Positions 44,883-55,360 of a DNA stretch of 64,000 nt are shown one piece after another. The DNA comes from Prostheceraeus crozeri. Taxonomy: Eukaryota > Platyhelminthes > Polycladida > Euryleptidae. The translations under genes were made by a program, and so were the position numbers. Where the stretch lies: the NCBI GenBank assembly GCA_907163375.1, contig CAJQUW010015600.1, forward strand, positions 310,001 through 374,000, given 5' to 3'. How positions within the stretch are numbered: the first letter of the stretch is position 1; every line of letters starts with the position of its first letter. The notes under the pieces were generated by a model that did not search any database, had not been told where the DNA came from, and saw nothing but the letters and a program-made list of their open reading frames with translations.

Positions 44883-46421
44883 ATGCTAATATATTTTTCG
44901 AATGTGATTAGTATGGAAAGTGAAAATAGAGATTCGTTTCTAATTTACTTACCCAGTAATGCTTCTATGAATAAATTTCCTAATAATAAACCATCAGACT
45001 TTCGAGTAGAATTAAATCGCTCACTACATCAAGAAGGTGAATGGGAAGTAGGTGTTTCCAGCATTAGCTATGATAGCAATTTTCAGAATGTGAATGATTT
45101 GGAAGAAATTACATTGATTCCTCGCACCCATGATAGAATAACGATGAATAATGCATTCAAGTTTCCATACAATCTAACGTCAGATGGAAAGTGGAACTAT
45201 GAATGGATTCAGATAAAATCAGATTATTATGGTCCATTTAGGAATGAGAAAATTATTAAGGCATTCAATAGTGGCAACACTTCCATCATGAAGAATAAGG
45301 ATCAGAAAGTTTATGAGTTTAATATCTATCATTGGAATGGGAGACAGTTCTATCGTTTTCATTCTTTTGCTAAAGGTCTTACACTGAGGTTGGATAATGA
45401 ATTCTATCCACATCTCGGTTTTGGGCACAGTCTGCATCTGACATCAATGGCTATTGCAAATGTTACAAAAATCTATTCAAACCGAATAAACAAATTTCAT
45501 TATAAATTTAAAATATTTGATGAAGATGTTGTAGAATGTGAAGAACGCATCATTTTGAAAAAGCGTGGTGTCAAGTCTTTGTCACTTATTGAGTTAGTAA
45601 AACGATGGAATTAGACTGTGAGTAGGAAGTATGAAGAGAAAGTCATGGCTCTGAAGGATACGTTGGTTATTCAGAAATATAATGACAAACTTACAGTTTA
45701 TTTCTCTCCAACCTTGCGTCATTTTGTAAGACATCCAACTCCTATTATTGGAAGCGGTTTGGTTTATGCTTCCCATGAATATCACACTAAAGCTGATTCA
45801 GTTAATGATGAATGGTGGGTGGACATCGATGGTGATCGCATCAAGAAAATTTAACAGTCTTATCAAGAATCTAAAGTTGCTATCAATATAATGCCGCGTC
45901 TATATCATACAGTTGAAAGCTTCATTCATGTAATAAATCCTTATATACACAGAAGTTCAAGCATGTGATGAAAAGTAAATATGATGTAAAGATACACCAC
46001 ATTTCGTTTTCAATTGAAAATCAACGCGTTGTTCTGAAACTGGGTGATGACATTCATTGTCAATTGAGCAAAAATTTGAAAAAACTCTTTGGTTTTTCAA
46101 TGCTAAAAAATATGTTTACTGCTGCGCATACGATTGGTATAGAACACTTGATAAACATAACAACACCTCTACATTCAAAGTGATTTGATTCTACCTATTT
46201 CTGTTGGTGACAAAAAAGAACACATTTTACGTGATTTCATTCATGACAAGGATGCCTTATATGGAATAGTCGAGAAGATGTTTCAACCTATTTTCTACCA
46301 TCCTGTTATCAAGCAAACTATAGCATCCATTTCTCTCAAAATTACAAATGGTCAACATGAGTGCATCCATGTCAAAGATACTAAATCGCTCGTAACTTTA
46401 GTGTTTCGGAAAACAAAGTGA
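44883..46421 (+). pseudogene. penton-like minor capsid protein, copy 2
   Basis: Starts nine bases after copy 1. The N-terminus is the classical penton start: FLIYLPSNASMNKFPNNKPS then HQEGEWEVGVSSISYD. A TAG at 45612-45614 interrupts the same frame, which runs on to 45854; after a gap with a frameshift, 45965-46183 (KKLFGFS region) and 46185-46421 (YHPVIKQTIASISLKITNG...SLVTLVFRK) give the C-terminal signature in other frames. So two diverged penton-like genes lie in tandem, this one more decayed at its 3' end. Confidence 0.7.
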
Positions 46422-46594
46422 AGTCATTGTAAAATTTTATTGAAATCAAAAAATATATATGAAAAAGTCTTTTCACAGATATATCGGGAATGTAGTCATA
46501 TATTCACAAGGAAATGCAGTCTAGAGCGATACATGAAACAACAATAAATGTCAACAAAAGCATCATCAAAATACTGATTTGAGACTGAGTCTAT

Positions 46595-49500
46595 TTACAC
46601 ATCTCCTGAATGTGGTACTGTGAGTTTAATTCTTTTGGTTAGTGATATGTTTGTATCAGGATGACCATGTGAAAGAGATATGTTATGTCCTATCCAACAC
46701 CTCCTATCTTCCCACGCTGAACCTGCTCGCTTTCTTAATGTATGAGTTTTTACCTCATGCGTCTTTGACTTTAAGATGGTCATGTTGACAAACGTTACAT
46801 ACTTATTTTTAAAGGCCTTCTTATAGACCCTATGTTTCATATTTACAACAATCGATTTAGATATGCCTTTTGCTCGCTTAATACTGTCACTGGAGTCTTT
46901 TGGTTTCATAGAATACATTTTAGGACGAAGAAGAATCATTTCCTTAATTTCTTCTCCTGTCATTTCATCTTTGAAGCATCCTAATTTTGCTTTATTTTTA
47001 GTAGAGTATAGTGGGTGATCTGTAGGATAATTTGATGCATCAAAATAATTTTCTAAAGATTTTCCTATTTCATTGAAGTTTAACTCTTTCTGAGCAGCGA
47101 TACTTAAAAAGAAACTGTCTGTATCACCACCCAGCAAACGCACGTCTTTAGTTAGAAGACATGGTTTTAATATTCTATAGAAGAGTTGACACATTTCAAG
47201 CTTGGAATAATCTAATACAGCTTGACCAATGTAGATGGGCTTGCGCAACTCTACTTCTGATTTTATCATTTTAACACCAACCAACTCATCATCTATGATA
47301 TCTCCATCAATGAAGAGAGTTGATGTCGCTAACTTTTGAAATTTATCATTATGATTTACAAGTTCATAGTTAATATGCTTTCTAACGTCCTCCATCGTCC
47401 TACCAAAAGACTATTATTCCTGTATTTATAGAAATCCTTTTCAAAATTATTTTGGGCTAGTGCACGTTTCTGGCTGTTACTATCAATATAAGGTTTCAGA
47501 AAGGCTTTCTGTCTAACTTTGATAATGCGGTGAACTGTTTTTTAAATCATGCCCATTTCTAAATAAAATTTTAAGATGGAAAAGTGGACTAGATAATTTT
47601 ATTTATCAAATTGAGTAAGCAAAAAATTTTTCGACAAGGCTTATACTTGGGCTATCCACTCCCTTCTAAATCGTTATGAAATTGTGATGAAATTGTGAGT
47701 TAGTGGAAGAGACTTAAGATTTTGAACGAGAGATGCTAGTGATGAAGTCATGAATTGATAGGAATCTAAAAATTTTATATCAAAGTAGACTGTCTTATTT
47801 TCTTTAGTCTTATCAACTGCTACTTTTGCTGTCATGGATATAAATTTTTCCCTCGTTTGAGCTATAACATTCATCAACCACCCCTTCATTTTTCCTAACC
47901 CCCCTTTTATTGTCACATGGCTGTCATAGCCTTTGAAGTTATGAACAATTACGGGTAGAGTGGGCCGTTTCATTCTTAGAGAAAAATTGCATCTTGAACA
48001 CACTGCGTTTCTAAATTTACCAGTGATGTGATCATGGTCACGCACTTTCTTAATTTTACCCTCATCAAACGTTTTATTACATTTTGAGCAGACTTAACAA
48101 CTTTCACATTTTACCTGATCCTCTGCTGTCATATTTAATGATCTGTGATAGAGTTCACTATCATATTTTTGTTGAAATTTACTAGCACTTTCCAGGAATT
48201 GCAAGAATTTATGTATACAATCCTCACCTTGCCAGACGTGCATTTTATTATTGCTATTTTGGAAATGATTATGCCATACCTCATAACAGGATATGGCTGC
48301 TGGCTTGTGGATGTTATCATCAATATAGCATTCGATGTCAGCATAGATGACACGAAGAGGACTTAATTCACTACCATTCTATATGAAAAGATTTTATCTT
48401 AGGGCATGCGTTCCATTTGCAATTTACCTCGCTTACACCATTCATAATGTGTTTGAAATTTATCTTTTGACTAGAAGGATCTCATACAACGGTCACATAT
48501 GAAATGATCCCCTTTTGGATGTTAAGTGGGAATATAGTCGATGAATATTTACAATATCAGAGTAATGCTATTGTTGACTGCTATCCTCATATACCAACAA
48601 GAGGTTGACAACACGATCATAAGTTGATGAACGTTTGTTGTAGCGTACACCTTTAAGTCCTTTTTACCAGACGTGAACAACTATTTTAATTTCATTTAAT
48701 TTTTCAAATTTCTCTATATCTTTAAACTTCATGTTTTCGCTATTGCAGTCATCAAACTTTCAACAATTCATTCTCCCATTCATGATATTTGCTTCTACGG
48801 AAACGGTTGTTCTGTACATCATGATAGTGGAGAATGGATAAAACCGCATACTTAAAACAGTGCGATTCACAATATATAGAAATGACTGCTTTCTTATCTT
48901 TTAACGTTTTTCGAAGATTGAAGGAGCCTCGTCCACTGTAACTTTCTAATAGAGTAATTTTTCACATGGCAGATTCTACACCATCAAAAATCAGACCACT
49001 ATCGCGCTCGTTAAATTTATCAGTATTTGATTTTATCCCTTGAATGTGAAAATTTAACCATACTTCTTTATCTACTACCTCTGTAGCAGGAGAGGAGGAT
49101 ATGTGAAACTTCAACCTCTGCACTATTTCGCCAGCATGATGGTCAACTTAAGCATATTTTATTTTACGATAGATGAGCGCTTTCATTTATAGTTGTCTAA
49201 ATTTCTAAAGAGCGCATCTGTCAATATTGAATTTTGATGAAACCACTCCGGAAAATCAGCAATGGTTTCTGAGGATTCCATATGGTAATTTCTCACTACA
49301 TTATTGAGTGACACTTCAGTGAGACGGATAGAGGAGGTGCTGTTACTATAACTATCATTTGTATGCGTGTGGTGAAGTCTATGTGAAGATAATTCAAAAC
49401 CTGTTTCAAAAGTTAGAGGGAAAAGTCGCAAGTAAAGGAGACATGTTGAATAGAATCATCCTCACCTCGGGAGATTGATAATGTCTTGGGTTGACATACA

Positions 49501-49631
49501 CGTTGTCTGATGTGTCGGGCGAGATCACGCTTCCTTGTAAAGATGTGACCACAATCAGCACATTCCCGCTCATTAGATTCCCGCGACTGACCGCTTGAGC
49601 TGGTACCAACATCATCTGAAAGAGAAATCAT
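46595..49631 (-). pseudogene. DNA polymerase B (protein-primed type), decayed
   Basis: N-terminus: C2H2 finger CADCGHIFTRKRDLARHI (49631-49413). A middle fragment has CTSG/VRIVYINSC-type frames around 48.1-48.4 kb. The zinc/endonuclease-VII-like block MRDHDHITGKFRNAVCSRCN leads into NFKGYDSH (48045-47900), with FLDSYQFM after it. Palm motif B (YRNNS) is near 47425, motif C GGDTDSFF at 47128-47105, and LLRPKMYSM then KRAKGI are downstream. Only ~150 bp separate the exonuclease remnants from motif B, so motif A has been deleted. Many frameshifts. Confidence 0.85.
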
Positions 49632-50036
49632 TCTATCATCTCTATTAAAGTTATAGTTTATTGTTGCAACCTTCCTTCACTTAACAGCTCTAAAGTTTCC
49701 TCGAGAAGGGAGCGTTTTGGTGATGAAGTAGATGGCTGAAATTGAGAAAGATGCTATTAGCCAAACGTTTGAGGGAGATGAGTGAGGAAACCTTCAACTT
49801 ACGATTTCAACGAAATCAAGTTTAAGTATGATACTTCAATGTCAGAAAATTGTATAGTTTATCAAAATAGAGACTTTGTTTATTCTCAATACGTATCAAA
49901 TATAGAATGAAAAATAAGTCTGTTTCCCCCCTTTTATATACTCTCATACTCGGCATTCATTGGCTATTCATTTGATTGGCTACTTACTTGTACTTAAGCA
50001 CTAAGAAATCAAGTTTATAGCATACAATTTGAAGTC
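49632..50036. promoter_or_regulatory. divergent intergenic region with TATA box
   Basis: Separates the minus-strand polymerase from plus-strand small genes. TTTTATATA at 49932-49940 lies ~100 bp upstream of the ATG at 50037. Polymerase promoter elements on the other strand are not clear. Confidence 0.45.
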
Positions 50037-50344
50037 ATGAATTCGCCTACAGCAACTCTCTCCGTGGACACATCAACTTGCCCTCCCGCTCCAAAGAAGG
50101 TGAAGTTGGAGAAGAAGAAAACAATCGAGGATATTCCAAGCTTGGAGTATCCGTCTCTGACTGAGGAAGAGGAGATGGAATGGTGTATGTGAGGTGGAAG
50201 TACCTACCATACAACAATGAGGATGTGTCGAAGGAGGATGACATCAGCCTTCTCCATGACATACGCGACTGCAGTATCTGCAGAAATGTGACTGCAGTAA
50301 CTGTGAGTCGCTGTGGGACAATATCAGTACTGAAGAACTTCTAA
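50037..50344 (+). pseudogene. small acidic protein, unknown
   Basis: ATG at 50037 opens a Pro/Lys-rich then acidic stretch (KKVKLEKKKTIEDIPSLEYP, EEEEMEW). The first frame stops at 50192; a second frame continues with VRWKYLPYNNEDVSKEDD and a CSIC/VSRC pair to 50344. One frameshift near 50180 would join them. The W-(K/R)-Y-(L/I)-P pattern recurs in the minus-strand gene at 51.8-52.1 kb. Not recognised. Confidence 0.4.
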
Positions 50345-50834
50345 ATTATTTGTAATTTCTGAATATATGTTTCATTTTTTATATCTGTCTGTTTTCACTT
50401 ATTTCTGGGTAATGTAGTCATCAACATCATAGTGAAAATCGAATCATTTCACAGCTCAGTATAAATCATAGCAGCTGATGCTAGACACTATCATTTTTCC
50501 TAAATACTACCTCAATCACTGAGGGAAAATATCAAAAAGTAGTGACATGTGGTTCTTTAGATTTATTTAGAATCAAAGCATACTTGATCGTTTGGGAGCA
50601 TCTGACACTCTTCTCTCACGAGTTGTTTTCGGTGTCTACTCTTCGTCTGTCCAGATAATTCTTACAGTTTTGTTACCACTCTCCTGACTACTCATGCCTT
50701 CATCACACTCATTGACGATCACAAAATTGTCATTTTAGCTGAGATTAACATATCTTGGAATCTTCTGACTTTAGCAGTCTTTATCTAAATTAGAGTGATT
50801 CTGATTGGCTGTTGAGGAAAGTATTGTTGAATAT

Positions 50835-50846
50835 CCTATATAAATC
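50835..50846 (+). promoter_or_regulatory. TATA box of the 75-codon acidic gene
   Basis: CCTATATAAATC about 60 bp upstream of the ATG at 50896. Confidence 0.5.
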
Positions 50847-50895
50847 AGAAGATTGCAGCACTTCTCATTCACATCATACGATTGAACAGTCTAGT

Positions 50896-51123
50896 ATGGC
50901 AAATTCTTCTAAAACCTTGAATATTTTCTACAAAATTTTCGAAGTTGTCGATGAATGGGACGAGGATGTGAACAGTGACAATAAACCTAAAATCGCCAAT
51001 GTCGAGGAGAAGAGTGGTAGCAAAAGTGACATCACCCAAGTTGTATGGAGTGAGTGCGAGTTCACACCAAAGACGACGCGACTCAGAAGAGTGCCGGATG
51101 CACCAAAGCGAGTGGTATATTAA
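50896..51123 (+). CDS. small acidic Polinton protein, unknown
   Basis: 75 codons from ATG 50896 (MANSSKTLNIFYKIFEVVDE...), with VVDEWDEDVNSDNKPK and a basic C-terminus (TTRLRRVPDAPKRVVY). Good TATA spacing and an intact frame support a real gene. No domain recognised. It lies in the right accessory block that varies between Polintons. Confidence 0.5.
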   Translation: MANSSKTLNIFYKIFEVVDEWDEDVNSDNKPKIANVEEKSGSKSDITQVVWSECEFTPKTTRLRRVPDAPKRVVY

Positions 51124-51733
51124 AGGATTTATTATGACTTGAAACCAGTCCCACTGAACTTTGATAAATAAATCTAAAGAACTACATGTCTTTGTTTTGC
51201 AATGTATTGATCTAGAAATGGAAATAAAGGGAAGAATTTAGATATGGGGTTTATTGTATACATGGTTGCGAATGTTATCACATTTATTATCGGTCTACTT
51301 TTCTATCAATAGAGATCGTATCATTAGTAAGGAGAGAAGATTGTATATGTTTGCGTGTGGCGCAAGAGTGCCCTCCCATTTCATCCCTTCATCATTTAGC
51401 CTCAATAATAGAGGCAGCTTTTAAGAGAACTCATGATTCATTCTCAGATAACGTATGCAATGGAGAATTTAAAAAGTAACCTACGGCAGATAGGTAAGAC
51501 TCAACCGATTGGCGTTCAAAGTGCTACGTTGAACGAAGAGACCACGACGACCGTTGGAAAGTCGGATTAAGGTAAGTCTCAAGCCCTTGTCACACTCATC
51601 ACTACGATATCATCCGCTGTCTCAAGAGAGATCGCCCACCAACAGGAAGAATTATACCGAAGTTCTCCATGACATGCAACTTTAAAGTTGACTGATAGCA
51701 GATACAACTTTGTGATTATATTTTTTATATTCG
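51124..51733. other. non-coding stretch in the Polinton right block
   Basis: No motif-bearing frame on either strand. AATAAATC at 51166 could be the poly(A) signal of the preceding gene. Confidence 0.45.
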
Positions 51734-51839
51734 TGTGATGGATTCAGTCAGACCAAAGTCTGTCCAGGGCAAACCACGAGGAGGTGCTATCACATTTTGC
51801 CCCATGGTGGTCTCTTGAAGACCGATAGTTCGTTCTCGG
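51734..51839 (-). repeat. direct repeat copy 1 (shared gene end)
   Basis: ~105 bp about 90% identical to 52196-52300. On the minus strand both encode VFKRPPWGK(M/K) followed by TGA, then a conserved 3' segment with a CAGACC...GTCTG hairpin. Differences fall mostly at third codon positions. Confidence 0.75.
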
Positions 51840-52111
51840 ATGCATGTCTAGATTTGGCCGATTCCACTGAGAGAGACTTTTAATCTCTCTATATCAGCGG
51901 CATCGACCTCCTCCACTTCCATCCGACTGTCAGAGGGCGGAATATATCTCCACTCTGTTGAATCGGCATCATCGGTAACCGATGAGCCGATTCGAGCAAG
52001 GTTGTTATAGACTCGCTCTCGCTCCTCCATCTCTAGAAACTCAATAAATAAATTTCTGAGCCTAAGCCGAGGCTTGTCAGGAGAGCTGACTGTCGTCTTA
52101 GGTATTTTCAT
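51790..52111 (-). pseudogene. small Polinton protein with PPWGK C-terminus
   Basis: ATG at 52111; 87 codons with LRNLFIEFLEMEERERVYNN and EWRYIPPSDSRMEVEEVDAADI, then a stop at 51848. In the next frame the sequence continues as SENELSVFKRPPWGKM to TGA at 51790, mirroring the end of the gene at 52252. I infer one gene with a frameshift near 51850. Acidic, no membrane segment, function unknown. Confidence 0.45.
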
Positions 52112-52195
52112 GATGGAGCATGGAATGAAAATGAAAGAGAGGTAATGGTTTATGTTCCCCTCTGATACAAAGACATGACTCAGTCTTTCTAATTA

Positions 52196-52300
52196 TGTGA
52201 TAGATTCAGTCAGACCGAAGTCTGTCCAGGGCAAACCACGTGGAGGTACTATCACTTTTTGCCCCATGGTGGCCTCTTAAATACCGTTGGTTCGTTCACG
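52196..52300 (-). repeat. direct repeat copy 2 (shared gene end)
   Basis: Partner of 51734-51839; forms the 3' end of the zinc-finger/coiled-coil gene and the upstream flank of the 87-codon gene. Confidence 0.75.
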
Positions 52301-53448
52301 TCGCATCTGAAAAAGAGAAAAAAATAGATGAAATTATATTCAAGTGATAGAGATGATATTAACTTACCATAAATTAACTTAATCGGTTCGCTGAGCCTTC
52401 GATGGTGGTGAGTGAGGTAGGTATTTGGCCGGCAGTTTCCGCTTGCGGTGGCGCAATTCCTTGATGTCACCATCATGCTTGATAGAGATGTGTAGGCAGC
52501 GCATCTCCGCCATCGCTCCATCGTAGCACTCGAATGTGGTGTCCAAGTCCTCACTTTCTATTATTATGTTATCAACAATTCTGCTGTTGACGACGGGAAG
52601 GTGGAGCGTTGTTCTTTTCTACTCTTTTCTCTGGCTCTCAGTCAGGCTAACCTTAAGTTGTTCAAGTTTCAACTTTGACGTCTCTTCCTGAGCTTTTAAA
52701 GATTTGATATAGGTCGCCTGCTCAGTAACGCGTTTTTCGCTGCTAAGCGCCCTTTCGCGGAAAGGTTCTAAATTTAGGACTTGAGTCTTCAGGGCCCGAA
52801 TCTCGGCTACCTGACCCTTGAGGTGAACATTCTAGTCCCTAAGAGCCGCACATTCGTTCTTATAACGAGCCAGTTCGTCCTTCAATTGGGTGAGTACGTA
52901 CTCCTGGCTCCCCTTTGAGATCTGGGCATCCTTGTTCCAGCTCTCCGTTTGCTGCTTGATCCCCTTCTTTACTGGGGAAGACTGCTGCGCGATCGCTTTC
53001 TTTATAGGGGAAGACTGATTTGACGGTTTTCCTATGTCTTCCACTTTCCTATTAAATGACGACCTCCTCAGAATCGGAGTCGTCTCAACCTTCCGATCCA
53101 CTTAGTAGTCAGTGCAGCAGGAGATAAAATATTTGCGATTGCATCTTGTAGCGCTGCGTCTAGATGGACTGTTTTTTCGTTGAAGTAGGGTGCGATCACT
53201 TTGCCGATGTCTGATGTTGTATAATTACTAGCCTTCTTGATCGGACATTCGGCGTGAGCGGCATAAAATGCCGTCTGGTCCTTGCCTTTTAAAAATTTCA
53301 GGCAATGTATGCAGCCGGAAATAACGGCTCTTTCCTCGTGAAAGTGAGGAGTATTCCTATATTTGTTGATGTGGCGTTTAAATTCGCCGCCTCTCTTAAT
53401 CTCTCCACAAGAGCACTTTCTAAGTAAAAATCTGGAATTTCCTCCCAT
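52252..53448 (-). pseudogene. CxC zinc-finger / coiled-coil protein (Polinton copy)
   Basis: ATG at 53448 preceded by TTTACAG, a likely 3' splice site. N-terminus: RKCSCGEIKRGGEFKRHI, then CIHC and a later H-x3-C, a probable zinc module. Middle: Ser/Pro/Lys linker (SSPIKKAIAQ, SSPVKKGIKQ) and a coiled coil (52.6-52.9 kb) in shifted frames. C-terminus: LHISIKHDGDIKEL near 52470. A GTAAGT donor (52372) and CTTTTTCAG acceptor (52311) precede a last exon ending VFKRPPWGKK-TGA. At least two frameshifts. Homologue at 58560-59732. Confidence 0.6.
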
Positions 53449-53559
53449 TTTCTGTAAAGGAAGGATGAAATAGAATTACTACTTATACCATCTATAACTT
53501 CAACGAATGAATACATTGACAATCATTTTAAAAATACAACTAATATGTCATTCAATACT

Positions 53560-54060
53560 TGAGGATAGACAAGCTAGGCTGATGAATCCGTTACAGGCAT
53601 TACTCAGAGGGGATCTTATCCCGACTCCAAGGCCTCGACCCACAAATCCAACCTCCCATGGACAGAGCGTGCGTCATATCACTGTGTTGGTATTCGGACC
53701 CGATTTTGACATGAAAACCGGTGGAGTTATTTACATCAGGAAGCAAGTCCCGAGCCGAATCTCGCCTCTGACAACTTTATAAAGGTCTTTATTGAAATCA
53801 GAAGGTTTGAATACCCCGAAAAATCACCAAAAATAGCAAATTTAAATTTTTAAGCATTTAGTACTACTTATGAAATATTATAAGTAGTCTATAAGTATAG
53901 GTCTGATCAATAGCTATCGAATCTTTTTTGAATCAAGTCAAAAGGATTTGTAGAAGCAAAGTTACAAGCCTTTAAAGTTTTGGAGTCTTTTATGGCCTGG
54001 AGACTAAGGCCATCTCCTGGCTAACCTTTAAGTCTGGCGCCTTAGCTGATATCAGCAATG
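53560..54060 (+). repeat. inverted-repeat partner of 57640-58110
   Basis: ~500 bp matching 57640-58110 in inverted orientation at roughly 75-85%. Shared blocks include CCTCCCATGGACAGAGCGTG, ATGAAAACCGGTGGAGTTAT and GAAGCAAAGTTACAAG. Lies between the zinc-finger gene and the right TIR and contains that gene's presumed promoter (minus strand CTTTATAAAG at 53775-53784). Confidence 0.7.
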
Positions 54061-54214
54061 AAATTTTCTAAGTCGGTTTAAACCCGATATTTGGAATGTC
54101 CGATGCTAGCATCAGAGCTCAGAGAGACGACCTACCGTTGACAATCTCTCGTCTAAATGAAAAGTCTCTGTCGGTTCCCAGCATATATAGTTTGTGGCGA
54201 TCAGTCGCCGATTC

Positions 54215-55354
54215 TAGAGGTCCGATTGAGCTGGAAATCACCCTACGGATGCAGAATTTGAAGCTGAATCCGAATCTGGCCTCCGTTTTCCCATCCGATG
54301 CTTCGTTTTGGCTCTACAGTCCAAAACCATCCCAAATTCGCCGTTAACTCTGTCGTTTTTCGGAAAAATGTTGAAAATTTTTTCTCTCCGATTGAGCTGG
54401 AAATCACCCTACGGATGCAGAATTTATCGCTGAATCCGAATCTGGCCTCCGTTTTCCCATCCGATGCTTCGGTTTGGCTCTACAGCCCAAAACATCCCAA
54501 ATTCGCCGTTAACTCTGTCGTTTTTCGCCAATTTCCCAAATCTTAAATGGCGTCTCACATCTCAACAAAGACAGATATGAACAACCCGTTTCTTTCACTG
54601 AATTGGTCTCACTCTTAGCTTTCAAACGAGCTATTGCACGACTTTCTACGATCTCTAGAACTAAAGTAGGAAGCAACGCTGCCGAGGGGGGACGTCCAAA
54701 AATTTTTTCTCTCCGATTTCGTTGGAAACAACCTTCCTAACCCAAAATTTCACGTAGATTCCGAATCTGGCCTCCGTTTTCCCATCCGATGCTTCGTTTT
54801 GGCTCTACAGTCCAAAACCATCCCAAATTCGCCGTTAACTCTATCTTTTTTTGGAAAAATGTTGAAAATTTTTTCTCTCCGATTGAGCTGGAAATCACCC
54901 TACTGATGCAGAATTTGATGCTGATTCCAAATCTGGTCTCAGATCTGCCATTGGAACAGCCGTTTAGACGCTGGAGCCCAAAACATCCCAAATTCGCCAT
55001 TAACTCTGTCGTTTTTTGCCAATTTCCCAAATCATAAATGGCGTCTCACATCTAAACGAAGACAGATATGAACAACCCGTTTCTTTCACTGAATTTATCT
55101 CACTCTTAGCTTTCAAACGAGCTATTGCACGACTTTCTACATTCTCTAGAACTAAAGTTGGAAGCAACGCTGCCGAGGGGGGGACGTCACAAAATTTTTT
55201 TCTCTACGATTTCGCTGGAAATTCACCGTTAACTCTGTCGTTTTTACAACATCTACCAACCTGATCGGCCGCCCAAGTCAACCTGGACGGCCGACCAAGA
55301 CTCTCTCCCGAAGGGGTGGGGCGCTGTGTTTATTGTGGAGGTTTGGTTACTACT
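54215..55354 (-). repeat. right terminal inverted repeat
   Basis: Inverted counterpart of 33629-34650, with modules A and B in mirror order (A at about 54217, 54388, 54705 and 54880; B at 54526-54695 and 55016-55186) and the same outer ~125 bp ending GGTTACTACT. It has one more A copy than the left side and lacks parts of the outermost A, so the two TIRs have drifted by gain and loss of modules. Confidence 0.85.
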
Positions 55355-55360
55355 AAAGGC
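55355..55360. repeat. target-site duplication AAAGGC (right)
   Basis: Exact match to 33623-33628. Confidence 0.9.

Larger units (their letters stand above)
33629..55354. mobile_element. Polinton/Maverick element, 21.7 kb, complete ends
   Basis: The ends are AGTAGT...ACTACT with ~1-kb inverted terminal repeats and a perfect 6-bp duplication. It encodes the full Polinton signature: DNA polymerase B, retroviral-type integrase with chromodomain, packaging ATPase, adenain-like protease, hexon-like and penton-like capsid proteins and a pVI-like protein. Extra genes resemble an exonuclease, RING proteins and TBP. At 21.7 kb it is longer than the usual 15-20 kb. Most genes have stops or frameshifts, so it is immobile without help, but the termini are still recognisable. 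Confidence 0.95.

Noticed and set aside
54096..55264. Reading frames in the right TIR
   Set aside because: Mirror images of the left TIR frames; same reasoning.
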